Shown here: positions 45,331-54,344 of the stretch, one piece after another
How positions within the stretch are numbered: position 1 is the stretch's first letter
How the letters are laid out: each line of letters starts with the position of its first letter
Assembly (NCBI RefSeq): GCF_007004095.1
Contig: NZ_VHJK01000001.1
Span: 1,740,501-1,804,500, forward strand
Reading direction: 5' to 3'
Source: Erythrobacter insulae
Lineage (GTDB): Bacteria > Pseudomonadota > Alphaproteobacteria > Sphingomonadales > Sphingomonadaceae
DNA length: 64,000 nucleotides
Program-made: the position numbers and the translations under genes
The notes under the pieces: model-generated
What the model was told of the DNA's origin: nothing
The model's input: the letters and a program-made list of their open reading frames with translations, nothing else
Database searches by the model: none

Positions 45331-45369
45331 GCGAACGTTCCAAAGTGGGATGGAAAGCGGACATTCGCC
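45331..45369. repeat. Palindromic repeat, family 2, copy C
   Basis: GCGAACGTTC (45331-45340) and GGACATTCGC (45359-45368) form imperfect inverted arms; the right half GGATGGAAAGCGGACATTCG matches copy A. Confidence 0.65.
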
Positions 45370-45422
45370 GGATCGCATGCTCGAAGTCCGCTATTTTTAG
45401 AAGCAGACCCGTGCCGGACGGA

Positions 45423-45821
45423 TCAGGCAGGAAAATGAATTCCGCACAGTTTGTTGCCGTCGGGATCACGAAAATAGGCCAGTTCGATGGTGCCCATGGA
45501 GGCAGTTTCGCGCGGTCCGGGCGGAGCTTCGATCGAGGTTCCGCCAGCGGCAACGGCGGTATCGTGAAGCTGCTTCACCTGCTCGGGCGAGTCGCAGGAA
45601 AAGGCGACTGTGCTGCCGTTGGCGACGCTTGCCGGTTCGTCGTTGATTGGCTGGCTGACGATGAAGTTGGTTCCGTTGCCGTTATTGTAGATCAGACGGG
45701 TATGGCCGCTGTCGGCGATGTTCCGCGTCCCTTCCCCTGCACCCAAGGTGCCGAGCACCGTGTCGTAGAAACGCTTGGATTGTTCAATGTCGTTCGATCC
45801 GACCATGGTGTGAAAAAGCAT
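45423..45821 (-). CDS. VOC (glyoxalase/bleomycin-resistance fold) protein
   Basis: 132 residues from the ATG at 45821. One vicinal-oxygen-chelate unit pair: FHTMVGSNDIEQSKRFYDTV, GSTVAFSCDSPEQVKQLHDT and AYFRDPDGNKLCGIHFP, with metal-type His near the start and the FRDPDGN turn. Stand-alone VOC proteins act as lyases, isomerases or resistance proteins; the substrate is unknown. It is flanked on both sides by family-2 repeats. Confidence 0.85.
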   Translation of the reverse strand: MLFHTMVGSNDIEQSKRFYDTVLGTLGAGEGTRNIADSGHTRLIYNNGNGTNFIVSQPINDEPASVANGSTVAFSCDSPEQVKQLHDTAVAAGGTSIEAPPGPRETASMGTIELAYFRDPDGNKLCGIHFPA

Positions 45822-45911
45822 GCATACTCTCCTGAAGGCTGATCGACTTCCGATCGCCATTATCGGTCTCACCTAACAGGCACGTAACCCGCAGTCACCC
45901 CCGGCCCTCGG

Positions 45912-45940
45912 ATGTCCGCAATCGGGTCGTAAGCGGACAT
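45912..45940. repeat. Palindromic repeat, family 2, copy D
   Basis: Perfect 8-base arms ATGTCCGC (45912-45919) and GCGGACAT (45933-45940) around AATCGGGTCGTAA. Best-preserved copy, 18 bases after the gmk stop on its 3' side. Confidence 0.75.
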
Positions 45941-45957
45941 GTCGTTAGGGTGTTTTA

Positions 45958-46602
45958 TTACCCCATCAATTCGCGCACAAACGGGATCAGGCCGGTCTGC
46001 CGCGTACGGCGCATGCGTTCCGCGTCCAGCACTTCGCGCACGCGGTCGAAACATTCATCGACATTATCGTTGATCACGACGTAATCATATTCGGCCCAGT
46101 GGCTGATTTCTGCGCGGGCGCGCTCCATGCGGCTGTCGATCACATCGCTGCTATCCTGCGCGCGGCTTTCAAGGCGGCGGCGCAGTTCATCGAGGCTTGG
46201 CGGCAGGATAAACACACTGACCACATCCTGTTGGTCTTTTTGATAAAGCTGCTGCGTGCCCTGCCAATCAATGTCGAACAGGTAATCCTGACCATCCTTC
46301 AACCCTTCGCGAATGGCGCCTTTGGGCGTGCCATAGCGGTGGTGAAAAACATGGGCCCATTCATAAAAGTCATCTTCCTCAACCATCCGGTCAAAGGTTG
46401 CATCGGAGACAAATTGATAATGCACGCCGTCCACTTCGCCGGGGCGGGGAGGGCGGGTTGTGGCGGAAACTGACAGTTTGATATCATCGTCCGCCTCAAG
46501 CAATTTGCGCGAAAGCGTGGTTTTGCCTGCCCCCGATGGAGAGGACAAAATGAACAGCAGGCCGCGCCGTGCCAGTTTATCGATGGTTTTGAAATCGCCC
46601 AT
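45958..46602 (-). CDS. gmk: Guanylate kinase
   Basis: 214 residues. P-loop SSPSGAGKTTLSRKLL, the GMP-binding SVSATTRPPRPGEVDGVHY, YGTPKGAIREG and DIDWQGTQQL are all canonical. Phosphorylates GMP to GDP. Essential housekeeping gene; stands alone on the minus strand. Confidence 0.97.
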   Translation of the reverse strand: MGDFKTIDKLARRGLLFILSSPSGAGKTTLSRKLLEADDDIKLSVSATTRPPRPGEVDGVHYQFVSDATFDRMVEEDDFYEWAHVFHHRYGTPKGAIREGLKDGQDYLFDIDWQGTQQLYQKDQQDVVSVFILPPSLDELRRRLESRAQDSSDVIDSRMERARAEISHWAEYDYVVINDNVDECFDRVREVLDAERMRRTRQTGLIPFVRELMG

Positions 46603-46650
46603 GCGCCCCTCTGCCGCAACTGATGCCTGAAATCAAGAGGGCAAAGAGGG

Positions 46651-47013
46651 CTATTCTGCCTGTTTGCGGCGTCGCTGCTGGCGGTCTTTGCCCCGGTCAT
46701 AGAGCGTTTTCAGCACCAATCCGCCTGCAACCAGCCCAAGGCCGACCGGTGATTTGGTGGCCATCTTGCTTGCGCCGTACAGGGCCAGCGTCGTGATGAT
46801 GCTGCGCCCGTCCAGCAGATGTTGAGCCTGTTCACTGTCTTTCGCGGTTTTTTCGACCACCCGTTTTTCAACGCCTTTACGAAACAGCGATGATGCGCCG
46901 CGCACAACGATATCCGCGATCAACAGATTGGTCGCAGCATTCGGGCTGGGCGGCAGCAAAGATTGTGCGCGCTTCGGTTTAGGGTCAGAATTGGCGGGTT
47001 TGGGTTTGGTCAT
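46651..47013 (-). CDS. Conserved-looking hypothetical protein
   Basis: 120 residues: a Lys/Pro-rich start (TKPKPANSDPKPKRAQSLLP), a helical middle (NAATNLLIADIVVRGASSLF, KGVEKRVVEKTAKDSEQAQH), one hydrophobic segment (SPVGLGLVAGGLVLKTLY) and a basic end (DRGKDRQQRRRKQAE). Possibly membrane-associated by its C-terminal half. No family recognised. Lies between sspB and gmk on the same strand. Confidence 0.7.
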   Translation of the reverse strand: MTKPKPANSDPKPKRAQSLLPPSPNAATNLLIADIVVRGASSLFRKGVEKRVVEKTAKDSEQAQHLLDGRSIITTLALYGASKMATKSPVGLGLVAGGLVLKTLYDRGKDRQQRRRKQAE

Positions 47014-47064
47014 TGTATCAAATCAACCCCTCGCGATCCAAAATGATCCGGCAAGAGGCCGCGT

Positions 47065-47565
47065 CTATTTCTTTTTTCCGAAATCTACGGTGACGACATT
47101 GGATCCGTCATCGCTTCCCGCATCGGATTTTATGCTGCCTTCGGAACCGTCATTCTCGGCATCGTCATGTTCCTCTGGCGCGGTATCGCTGGCAGAGGCC
47201 TGAAACTGAAGGCCAAAATCAACCGCCGGATCGACAAACGCGGTGATGGCGGAAAACGGCACCTGCAATTTGGCCGGGATCTGATTGAAGGACAGGCCAA
47301 CCGAAAACCCGTCTTCGCGCACTTCCAATTCCCAGAACTTGTTTTGCAGGACGATTGTCATTTCGTCAGGAAACCGTTCTTTCAGATGGGGCGGGATGGA
47401 AACGCCGGGCGCTTCTGTTTTGAAGGTGATGTAGAAATGATGGTTGCCGGGAAGCTCGCTGCCGCCCTGTTCTATTTCACCCAGCACACGGCCAACCACA
47501 GCGCGGAGCGCTTCCTGAACGATCTCATCATACGGGATCAGGCTGTCTGGTGTGTCTTCTGTCAT
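47065..47565 (-). CDS. sspB: SspB-like ClpXP adaptor
   Basis: 166 residues. Alphaproteobacterial SspB pattern: IPYDEIVQEALRAVVGRVL, FYITFKTEAPGVSIPPHLKE, MTIVLQNKFWELEV and FSVGLSFNQIPAKLQVPF form the substrate-binding domain; an acidic disordered linker follows and the end VVTVDFGKKK is the ClpX-binding tail. Delivers ssrA-tagged or specific proteins to ClpXP. Confidence 0.9.
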   Translation of the reverse strand: MTEDTPDSLIPYDEIVQEALRAVVGRVLGEIEQGGSELPGNHHFYITFKTEAPGVSIPPHLKERFPDEMTIVLQNKFWELEVREDGFSVGLSFNQIPAKLQVPFSAITAFVDPAVDFGLQFQASASDTAPEEHDDAENDGSEGSIKSDAGSDDGSNVVTVDFGKKK

Positions 47566-47703
47566 AACTCAATAGCTCGTGGCGAGACGCGGGGCGCGGG
47601 TCAAGCGTTAACGAAGATACAGGCGTAGAATCAGTCTGTCAGCCCCCAAATCGAGGCGTCGCTGCATCTTGCACTGACAGCTCACCCGCCTATAGCGCAG
47701 AGC

Positions 47704-48330
47704 ATGTCTGAAACCTCTTCCCCCGCCCCTGCAACCGGCCGCACAGGCTCGGTAGAGCGCAACACCGCCGAAACGGCGATCGCGATCACTGTGAATCTCG
47801 ATGGAACCGGCACCTATGATGTGTCCACCGGCATCGGTTTCCTCGATCATATGGTCGAACAATTTTCGAAACATTCCCTGATTGATGTGTCGATGAAGAT
47901 CGACGGCGATCTGCATGTGGATCAACACCACACGACCGAGGATTCCGCGATTGCGCTGGGTCAGGCGATTTCCGAAGCGCTTGGCGATAAGGCCGGCATT
48001 GGCCGGTATGGTCATGCCTATTCACCGATGGATGAAACGCTGACCCGCGTGGCGCTTGATATATCTGGCCGTCCGTATTTCATCTGGAACGCAAAATTCA
48101 CTCAGGAAAAACTGGGCGAATGGGATACCGAACTGATCGAGCACTGGTTCCATTCAGTTTCGCAAAGCGCGGGCCTGACGCTGCATTGCGAGCTGCTTTA
48201 CGGTGCCAACAATCACCACATCTGCGAAAGCCTTTACAAAGGTTTCGCCCGTGCGATGCGCATCGCGGTAGAGCGCGATCCGCGCAAAGGCGGCGCAATC
48301 CCGAGCACCAAGGGGCAGCTTGGTGGCTAG
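47704..48330 (+). CDS. hisB: Imidazoleglycerol-phosphate dehydratase
   Basis: 208 residues, mono-functional HisB. Metal-binding repeats [20 protein letters not shown] and the [19 protein letters not shown] motif, plus the second [10 protein letters not shown] and [16 protein letters not shown] half. Sixth step of histidine synthesis. First gene of the his cluster here; overlaps yciI. Confidence 0.97.
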   Translation: MSETSSPAPATGRTGSVERNTAETAIAITVNLDGTGTYDVSTGIGFLDHMVEQFSKHSLIDVSMKIDGDLHVDQHHTTEDSAIALGQAISEALGDKAGIGRYGHAYSPMDETLTRVALDISGRPYFIWNAKFTQEKLGEWDTELIEHWFHSVSQSAGLTLHCELLYGANNHHICESLYKGFARAMRIAVERDPRKGGAIPSTKGQLGG

Positions 48331-48619
48331 CATCTTTATCGCGTCGCTGACCTACACGGTGCCGATCGAAGAAATCGACGCTTTGCTGCCTGCTCATTTG
48401 GAATGGCTCAAGGCGGGCCATGCATCCGGCCAGTTTATGGCTTGGGGGCCAAGAGAGCCGCGCGATGGCGGTTTGATTTTCATTCGGGCGCAAAACCGCA
48501 GCGAAGCAGAACGCTTTGCCGCGAGCGATCCGTTTATCACCGCAGGCGCCGCCAAAAGCGAAATGATCGAATGGACCCCCCGCTTTGTGGGGCCGGGACT
48601 TGAGGCGCTGAGTGGCTGA
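48323..48619 (+). CDS. YciI-family protein inside the his cluster
   Basis: 98 residues from the GTG at 48323, overlapping the hisB stop by 8 bases. The YciI pattern is present: [35 protein letters not shown] and [18 protein letters not shown] (DPF motif). The His-Asp pair of the family is partly kept (AHLEW, SDPF). YciI folds resemble ferredoxin-like enzymes of unknown role. Its stop overlaps the hisH start, so it is translationally embedded in the histidine operon. Confidence 0.8.
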   Translation: MASIFIASLTYTVPIEEIDALLPAHLEWLKAGHASGQFMAWGPREPRDGGLIFIRAQNRSEAERFAASDPFITAGAAKSEMIEWTPRFVGPGLEALSG

Positions 48620-49238
48620 GATCATTGCCCTGATCGATTATGGCGCAGGCAACCTTCATTCGGTTCATAACGCGCTGAAAGCTGTCGGCGCGAATGTGTC
48701 TGTGACTGCTGATCCGAACATTGTGCGGGCGGCGGACCGGATTGTCTTGCCCGGCGTTGGCTCGTTCAAATCGTGTGCCCAGGGTCTGGCCGCGATTGAG
48801 GGCATGACAGAGGCCATGACCGAACGTGTGTTGATCGGCGGCGCGCCGTTCCTTGGCATTTGTGTCGGCATGCAATTGCTGGCCACGCGCGGATTGGAAC
48901 ACGGGACGACACCGGGGCTCGATTGGATCGGGGGCGAGGTGCGGCTGATTAAGCCATCAGACCCCGCGATCAAGGTTCCGCATATGGGTTGGAATGATGT
49001 CGCGATTATGCCCCATGCGCGCGGATCGGCAGTGGTCGAAGCGGGTGAGGCATATTTTCTCCATTCTTATCACTTTGCCGTGACGGATGCCAAAGATGTC
49101 GCAGCCATGACCGACCACGGCGAGGGCCTCGTGGCGGCGGTGGCGCGCGGCAACATTCTGGGCGTGCAATTTCACCCTGAGAAAAGCCAGGCGTATGGCC
49201 TTGCGACCCTGACCCGTTTTCTGGAGTGGAACATATGA
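48612..49238 (+). CDS. hisH: Imidazole glycerol phosphate synthase, glutaminase subunit
   Basis: 208 residues from the GTG at 48612. Class I glutamine amidotransferase: nucleophile in LGICVGMQLL and the His-Glu of GVQFHPEKSQ. Supplies ammonia to HisF. Overlaps yciI by 8 bases and hisA by an ATGA. Confidence 0.96.
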   Translation: MAEIIALIDYGAGNLHSVHNALKAVGANVSVTADPNIVRAADRIVLPGVGSFKSCAQGLAAIEGMTEAMTERVLIGGAPFLGICVGMQLLATRGLEHGTTPGLDWIGGEVRLIKPSDPAIKVPHMGWNDVAIMPHARGSAVVEAGEAYFLHSYHFAVTDAKDVAAMTDHGEGLVAAVARGNILGVQFHPEKSQAYGLATLTRFLEWNI

Positions 49239-49963
49239 TTGTATTCCCGGCGATTGACCTGAAAGCGGGCGAGGTCGTGCGTCTTGCCGAGGGCGATATG
49301 GACCGCGCGACTGTTTATGGTGACAATCCCGCTGCGCAGGCCATGCTGTTTGCACAAGCCGGTGCAGAGTATTTGCACGTCGTTGATCTCGATGGCAGTT
49401 TTGCAGGCGCTACCCGGAACCGCGAAGCTGTCGAAGCGATCGTCAAAGCGTTTCCCGGCCATGTGCAACTGGGCGGCGGTATCCGCGATGCGGCTGGCGT
49501 CGAGGGCTGGTTCAATCTGGGCGTGTCGCGCGTCGTGATGGGGTCTGCCGCGCTTAAAAATCCCGAATTTGTGAAAGACATGGCGCGCGAATGGGAAGGC
49601 GGCATCGTCGTCGCGGTGGACGCGAAAGATGGTATGGTCGCGACCGAGGGCTGGGCCGAGTTGTCCGATGTGCCGGTGGTTGATCTTGCCCGCCGGTTTG
49701 AGGACGCAGGCGTTGCCGCTCTTTTGTTTACCGACATTGGCCGTGATGGCTTACTGAAAGGCGTGAACATCGACGCGACCGTCGATCTGGCGCGCCGCGT
49801 CGACATTCCAGTCATCGCCAGCGGCGGGGTGAAAGGTATTGATGACATTCACGTGCTCTCGCTCAGCGCGGATGAGGGCATCGAAGGCGTCATCACAGGC
49901 CGCGCGCTGTATGAAGGCAAACTCGATCTGGCAGCTGCAATTGCGATGGGAGCGCGGGCGTAA
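49235..49963 (+). CDS. hisA: Phosphoribosylformimino-5-aminoimidazole carboxamide ribotide isomerase
   Basis: 242 residues, (beta/alpha)8 barrel: FPAIDLKAGEVVRL with the catalytic Asp, HVVDLDGSFAGATRN, VQLGGGIRDAAGVEGW and LFTDIGRDGLLKGVN. Amadori isomerase, fourth step of histidine synthesis. The start is the ATG at 49235 overlapping the hisH stop. Confidence 0.97.
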   Translation: MIVFPAIDLKAGEVVRLAEGDMDRATVYGDNPAAQAMLFAQAGAEYLHVVDLDGSFAGATRNREAVEAIVKAFPGHVQLGGGIRDAAGVEGWFNLGVSRVVMGSAALKNPEFVKDMAREWEGGIVVAVDAKDGMVATEGWAELSDVPVVDLARRFEDAGVAALLFTDIGRDGLLKGVNIDATVDLARRVDIPVIASGGVKGIDDIHVLSLSADEGIEGVITGRALYEGKLDLAAAIAMGARA

Positions 49964-50260
49964 ATGATCCGTCTGATCGGCTCCCTTTTCCTGATCCTGA
50001 CATTTCTTGCAGGCATTACGGTGGCAACGCTCGAGATCGCTTTGATCAATATGGTCGTGTTTCTCGTGCTTGCGCTGGGCGTTGCCAAATTTCTCGAACC
50101 GCGTTTCGGGCAAGAGGGGCTGGTATACGGTATGGCGGGCGCGTTTTTTGTCAGCTTCCTATGGCCCTATGTGATGATCCTCGCCAGCGACGGCTGCGAG
50201 GGTGACGAATGTCTCGAAACGGAAGTTCGGATCGTAAACCCTCCTGAGAATGCACAATGA
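49964..50260 (+). CDS. Small membrane protein between hisA and hisF
   Basis: 98 residues starting immediately after the hisA stop. Three hydrophobic stretches ([20 protein letters not shown], the next through [14 protein letters not shown], and [16 protein letters not shown]) followed by a cysteine-containing acidic tail ([14 protein letters not shown]). Its stop overlaps the hisF start (ATGA). No family recognised; its place inside the his operon is odd because no histidine enzyme is a membrane protein. Confidence 0.7.
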   Translation: MIRLIGSLFLILTFLAGITVATLEIALINMVVFLVLALGVAKFLEPRFGQEGLVYGMAGAFFVSFLWPYVMILASDGCEGDECLETEVRIVNPPENAQ

Positions 50261-51039
50261 CTGTCCGTATCCGCGTCATCCCCTGCCTCGACGTCGCCGA
50301 TGGGCGCGTGGTGAAGGGCGTGAACTTTGTCGATCTGAAAGACGCAGGCGATCCGGTTGAGCAGGCGCGCGCCTATGATGCGGCGGGGGCGGATGAGCTG
50401 TGTTTCCTCGATATTTCCGCCACGCATGAAGGCCGGGGCACTTTGCTCGATATCGTAAAGCGCACCGCAGAGGTCTGCTTTATGCCGGTCACGGTTGGCG
50501 GCGGGGTTGCATCGGTTGAAGATGCGCGCGCGCTGCTGCTGGCGGGCGCGGACAAGGTCGCGGTGAATTCTGCTGCAGTCAAACGGCCAGAGGTCGTGCG
50601 CGAGATTGCCGAGCGTTTCGGCAGCCAGTGTATCGTCGCCAGCGTCGATGCGCGGCGGGTTGTACCGACGACTGGCGAGCCGGGGCCGAAATGGGAAATC
50701 TTTACTCATGGTGGGCGAAAACCGACCGGGATCGACGCAATCGAGCACGCGAAGAACATGGCGCAGCTGGGCGCGGGCGAATTGCTTGTCACCAGTATGG
50801 ACGGCGACGGAACAAAGGCGGGCTACGATCTTGAACTGACCCGTACAATCGCCGATGCGGTCAGCATTCCTGTCATCGCCAGCGGGGGCGTGGGTACGCT
50901 GGATCATCTGGTCGATGGAGTGAAAGAAGGGCACGCGAGCGCGGTTCTGGCCGCATCGATCTTTCATTTTGGCCAGCACACAATCACCGAGGCCCACGAA
51001 GCGTTGAGAGCGGCGGGCTTGCCCGCGCGCGGCGTTTGA
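50257..51039 (+). CDS. hisF: Imidazole glycerol phosphate synthase, cyclase subunit
   Basis: 260 residues, (beta/alpha)8 barrel: [70 protein letters not shown] and [14 protein letters not shown]. Forms the bienzyme complex with HisH. Start overlaps the membrane gene. Confidence 0.97.
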   Translation: MTVRIRVIPCLDVADGRVVKGVNFVDLKDAGDPVEQARAYDAAGADELCFLDISATHEGRGTLLDIVKRTAEVCFMPVTVGGGVASVEDARALLLAGADKVAVNSAAVKRPEVVREIAERFGSQCIVASVDARRVVPTTGEPGPKWEIFTHGGRKPTGIDAIEHAKNMAQLGAGELLVTSMDGDGTKAGYDLELTRTIADAVSIPVIASGGVGTLDHLVDGVKEGHASAVLAASIFHFGQHTITEAHEALRAAGLPARGV

Positions 51040-51055
51040 GAGAGAAAGCCGAGCC

Positions 51056-51382
51056 ATGAGCACACACACCGATACTCTTGCGCGTCTTGAAAGAACCATC
51101 GCGGCGCGTCGCGGCGCTTCGCCAGACAGCAGCTATGTCGCCAAGCTCAACGCCAAAGGCTTACCGAAAATGGCGCAAAAAGTGGGTGAGGAAGCCACCG
51201 AAACCGTGATCGCGGCTGTTTCAGGCAGCAATGAAGAATTGGTCGGTGAAAGCGCCGACCTGCTGTTTCACCTAATGGTGCTGCTCGGCGCGAAAGGCGT
51301 TTCGTTCGATCATGTTCTGGCCGAACTGGACCGCCGCGAAGGGCTATCGGGCCTCGATGAAAAAGCGAGCAGGAGCGAGTAA
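51056..51382 (+). CDS. hisE: Phosphoribosyl-ATP diphosphatase
   Basis: 108 residues. MazG-like fold: [38 protein letters not shown] and [18 protein letters not shown] with the conserved Glu/Asp metal set. Second step of histidine synthesis. 17 bases after hisF; the HIT gene starts 2 bases downstream. Confidence 0.95.
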   Translation: MSTHTDTLARLERTIAARRGASPDSSYVAKLNAKGLPKMAQKVGEEATETVIAAVSGSNEELVGESADLLFHLMVLLGAKGVSFDHVLAELDRREGLSGLDEKASRSE

Positions 51383-51384
51383 CA

Positions 51385-51765
51385 ATGCCGATTGATCCGA
51401 CGCTGCCCTATAATGATGAAAACATCTTCGCAAAGATTCTGCGCGGGGAAATCCCGTCTAACAAAGTCTATGAGGATGATTGGGCGTTTGCGTTTGAGGA
51501 TATCAATCCGCAGGCGGAAATCCACACTCTGGTGATCCCAAAAGGGCGCTATGTCAGCTGGGATGATTTCTCTGCCAAGGCGAGCAATGAAGAAATCGGC
51601 GGCTTTGTCCGCGCAGTCGGCGAAGTTGCGCGAATGAAGGGGCTGGTGGAGCCCGGTTTTCGGATGATGGCGAATATCGGCGCGCATGGCGGTCAGGAAG
51701 TTCCGCACCTGCACGTCCACATCTTTGGCGGTGAGCCATTGGGGCCGATGATCTGCAAGAAATAG
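51385..51765 (+). CDS. HIT family (Hint-like) nucleotide hydrolase
   Basis: 126 residues. IFAKILRGEIPSNKVYEDDW, AFEDINPQAEIHTLVIPKG and the histidine triad HLHVHIFGG. Purine nucleoside phosphoramidase-type enzyme. Immediately follows hisE, so it is probably co-expressed with the his cluster, a frequent arrangement in alphaproteobacteria. Confidence 0.94.
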   Translation: MPIDPTLPYNDENIFAKILRGEIPSNKVYEDDWAFAFEDINPQAEIHTLVIPKGRYVSWDDFSAKASNEEIGGFVRAVGEVARMKGLVEPGFRMMANIGAHGGQEVPHLHVHIFGGEPLGPMICKK

Positions 51766-51865
51766 CGAAGTTTCGCCGTGCGAGAGACTCGTTTCATCAC
51801 CATTCATGCAGCTTTGCCCAATCTCGGCTTTCCACCGAATCACGGCTAGGCTAAAAGCGCGCTTA

Positions 51866-52324
51866 ATGGTTAACCCAACTCCTCCTGGCGGTGTATTTGA
51901 CGGATCGCGGCATCTTTATGCTGTGCGTGTCTATTACGAAGATACCGATCTTTCGGGCATCACCTATCATGCCAATTATCTGCGCTGGTTTGAACGCGCG
52001 CGTTCGGATTTGCTGCGCATGCTGAAAATTGATCAGCGCGCAGAAATTGAGGCCGGAGCAGACGGCGGGGCCTATGCGGTTTCTGAAATCCATCTCAAAT
52101 ATCTGCGCCCGGCCAAACTCGATGATGATGTCGTGATCGAAACAACCTGCACGGAACTTGGCGCGGCCAGTTGCCGGATGCACCAGATCGCGCGGCGCGG
52201 CGATGAAACGCTGTGCGAGGCCACTTTACGCGTCGGCTATATCTCACTCGAAGGGCGGCCCAAACGGCAGCCTGCGCCGTGGCGCACCGCTTTCCAATCT
52301 TTCATGGACCAAGAGGCCTCATGA
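51866..52324 (+). CDS. ybgC: Tol-Pal-associated acyl-CoA thioesterase
   Basis: 152 residues from the ATG at 51866. Hotdog fold with RVYYEDTDLSGITYHANYLR (catalytic Asp of the YbgC/4HBT type) and RAKLDDDV-like region ending KRQPAPW. Typical first gene of the tol-pal operon; its stop overlaps tolQ (ATGA). Confidence 0.92.
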   Translation: MVNPTPPGGVFDGSRHLYAVRVYYEDTDLSGITYHANYLRWFERARSDLLRMLKIDQRAEIEAGADGGAYAVSEIHLKYLRPAKLDDDVVIETTCTELGAASCRMHQIARRGDETLCEATLRVGYISLEGRPKRQPAPWRTAFQSFMDQEAS

Positions 52325-53022
52325 CAATCACACTTGAACTACTCGCTGCCGCTGCACCTACGCGGCTCGATCCGATTGAACTGTTTGTGGACGCGGATAT
52401 CGTCGTTCAGGCGGTGATGGCGGGCCTGCTGATCGCCAGTGTCGGTGTCTGGACCATCATCGTGTCCTTCAGTTTGCGAATGAACCGAATGGAAGGCCGA
52501 TCGGCTGATTATGAAGCAGAGTTCTGGGAAACACGCGAGCGCGATGGCTTGCTGACCAAACAGCAACGCCGCGACATTGTTTCGGCGCGGGTCGCTGCGG
52601 CGGGTCTGGATGAATGGCGGCGATCAACCTCTGGCGCTGCGATTGACACCGGTGCCGCACGTGATCGCATCAATGCCGCGATGGAAGGGCAAGTCGCGCA
52701 TGAAGCGGATGAACTGGCTTCGCGCTTGAACTTTCTGGCCACCACCGGATCGGTTGCGCCATTTGTTGGTCTGTTCGGGACAGTCTGGGGCATCATGAAC
52801 AGCTTTTTTCAGATTGGCGCACAGGAAAGCTCTTCGCTTGCGGTGGTTGCCCCCGGTATTTCGGAGGCGCTGTTCGCCACCGCTATCGGTCTGTTCGCCG
52901 CCATCCCCGCGGTGATCGCGTACAACCGTTTTTCAAACCGCGTGAACCGGTACGAGGCCAAGCTTCAACGTTTCGCGGACAGGGTGCATGCCGGGCTAAG
53001 CCGCGATCTGGACAAGAAATAA
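52321..53022 (+). CDS. tolQ: TolQ proton channel subunit
   Basis: 233 residues. Three transmembrane helices; the family core LNFLATTGSVAPFVGLFGTV, WGIMNSFFQIGAQ and GISEALFATAIGLFAAIPAV is intact. Part of the inner-membrane TolQR motor driving outer-membrane constriction. Overlaps ybgC and tolR. Confidence 0.95.
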   Translation: MTITLELLAAAAPTRLDPIELFVDADIVVQAVMAGLLIASVGVWTIIVSFSLRMNRMEGRSADYEAEFWETRERDGLLTKQQRRDIVSARVAAAGLDEWRRSTSGAAIDTGAARDRINAAMEGQVAHEADELASRLNFLATTGSVAPFVGLFGTVWGIMNSFFQIGAQESSSLAVVAPGISEALFATAIGLFAAIPAVIAYNRFSNRVNRYEAKLQRFADRVHAGLSRDLDKK

Positions 53023-53465
53023 TGGCTATGGGGCTTGCCTCTTCGCGTTCGGGCCGCCGGTCGCGGCGTGCTCCCATGGCGGAAATCAACGTCACGCCAT
53101 TTGTCGATGTGATGCTGGTGCTGCTCATCATTTTCATGGTGACCGCGCCGCTCTTGGCCGTGGGCGTGCCGATTGAACTGCCGGATAGCCGGGCAAATCC
53201 GGTGGAGCAGACGCCCGAACAGATCACCATTTCGGTCGATGGGGACGGGGTGATCTATATCGATAACGAAGCCGTTGCCGTGGGCGCTTTCCCCGAAGCA
53301 CTGGCCGCGATCGAGCGCCGCGCCACTGGCCAGCTGCCGATTATCGTTTTTCGCGGGGACAGGGCGGTGGAATACGGGCGGACGATGGCGGTCCTTGGCG
53401 AGTTAAACCGCGCTGGTTTTACCAATATATCGTTGGTCACCAGCGGTTCAGTCTCGCCGCCATAA
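53022..53465 (+). CDS. tolR: TolR
   Basis: 147 residues. Basic N-terminus, then the ExbD/TolR helix MAEINVTPFVDVMLVLLIIF with the proton-path Asp, and the periplasmic domain QITISVDGDGVIYIDN. Its start overlaps the tolQ stop (TAATG). Confidence 0.95.
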   Translation: MAMGLASSRSGRRSRRAPMAEINVTPFVDVMLVLLIIFMVTAPLLAVGVPIELPDSRANPVEQTPEQITISVDGDGVIYIDNEAVAVGAFPEALAAIERRATGQLPIIVFRGDRAVEYGRTMAVLGELNRAGFTNISLVTSGSVSPP

Positions 53466-53475
53466 TTTGCTCAAT

Positions 53476-54342
53476 ATGTCAGAGGCTATGATCCAACAGA
53501 CCGGCATCTTTCGCAAAGAAGACAGCATCGCGCTGCCGCTGGCGATTGCGCTGCATGTTGGCGTTGCAGCGATATTGGTGCTGCAACCTGTGCGTGACGA
53601 GGTTATGCCGTTTCCCGAGCGGATGAGTGTGAGCCTTGCCACCGAAGTCAGTCTTGAGGCGACCGCGCCGGATCCTGTCGCGCAAAGCAGTGCTGCGATC
53701 GCGCCTGTTCTGGGTGAGGTTCTTGCGCCCGAGAATCCCGAAACGCCTGCAGAAGCTGTCCCGGAAACGCCGGCTTCGCCGCCTGTTACAGTAACGCGCC
53801 GTACCGCGGCCGCCCCTGCACAAAGCCCGTCTCGCGATCGCTCGCGGCCTGATCGCACACAGTCGAAGCCTGCGGCAAAACCCGCAGCAAAACCCGCAGC
53901 AAAACCTGTATCAACTCCTGCCCGCGCCGCCGAACGCGGCGGCGGCAGCCGGATCGGTGATGATTTTCTGCCGGGGCAGGGCAGCTCAACCACGACACAG
54001 GAAACGCGCGCACCGGCGGCGACATTTGGCCGGACAGAGCGGGCCGCTCTTTCCTCTGCCATTACGCGGCAATTGCGCCGTCATTGGACCGCGCCCAACG
54101 GGGTTGATGCCGAATTGCTGGTTTCGACTGTTTCATGGGAACTGAACCAAGACGGTTCGCTCAAGGGAAATCCCACCTGCCGGACCGATCCGGGCAGTAT
54201 CAACGCATCCAACAGCCCTCAGGCGGGCTTGCATTGCGACCGTGCAATCCGTGCGGTTCGGCGCGCTGCGCCTTTTAACTTACCCGAGCAGTTCTATAGT
54301 CGTTGGGACGAGCTTGAATGGCAATTCGACAGAAGGCTTTGA
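53476..54342 (+). CDS. tolA: TolA-like energy transducer
   Basis: 288 residues from the ATG at 53476. One N-terminal helix (SIALPLAIALHVGVAAILVL), a Pro/Ala/Lys-rich linker with a tandem AAKP repeat (three exact PAAKPAAK-type units at about 128-141), and a C-terminal globular part (SSAITRQLRRHW, LVSTVSWELNQDGSLKG) of the TolA/TonB C-terminal kind. Links TolQR to TolB/Pal. Confidence 0.85.
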   Translation: MSEAMIQQTGIFRKEDSIALPLAIALHVGVAAILVLQPVRDEVMPFPERMSVSLATEVSLEATAPDPVAQSSAAIAPVLGEVLAPENPETPAEAVPETPASPPVTVTRRTAAAPAQSPSRDRSRPDRTQSKPAAKPAAKPAAKPVSTPARAAERGGGSRIGDDFLPGQGSSTTTQETRAPAATFGRTERAALSSAITRQLRRHWTAPNGVDAELLVSTVSWELNQDGSLKGNPTCRTDPGSINASNSPQAGLHCDRAIRAVRRAAPFNLPEQFYSRWDELEWQFDRRL

Positions 54343-54344
54343 TT

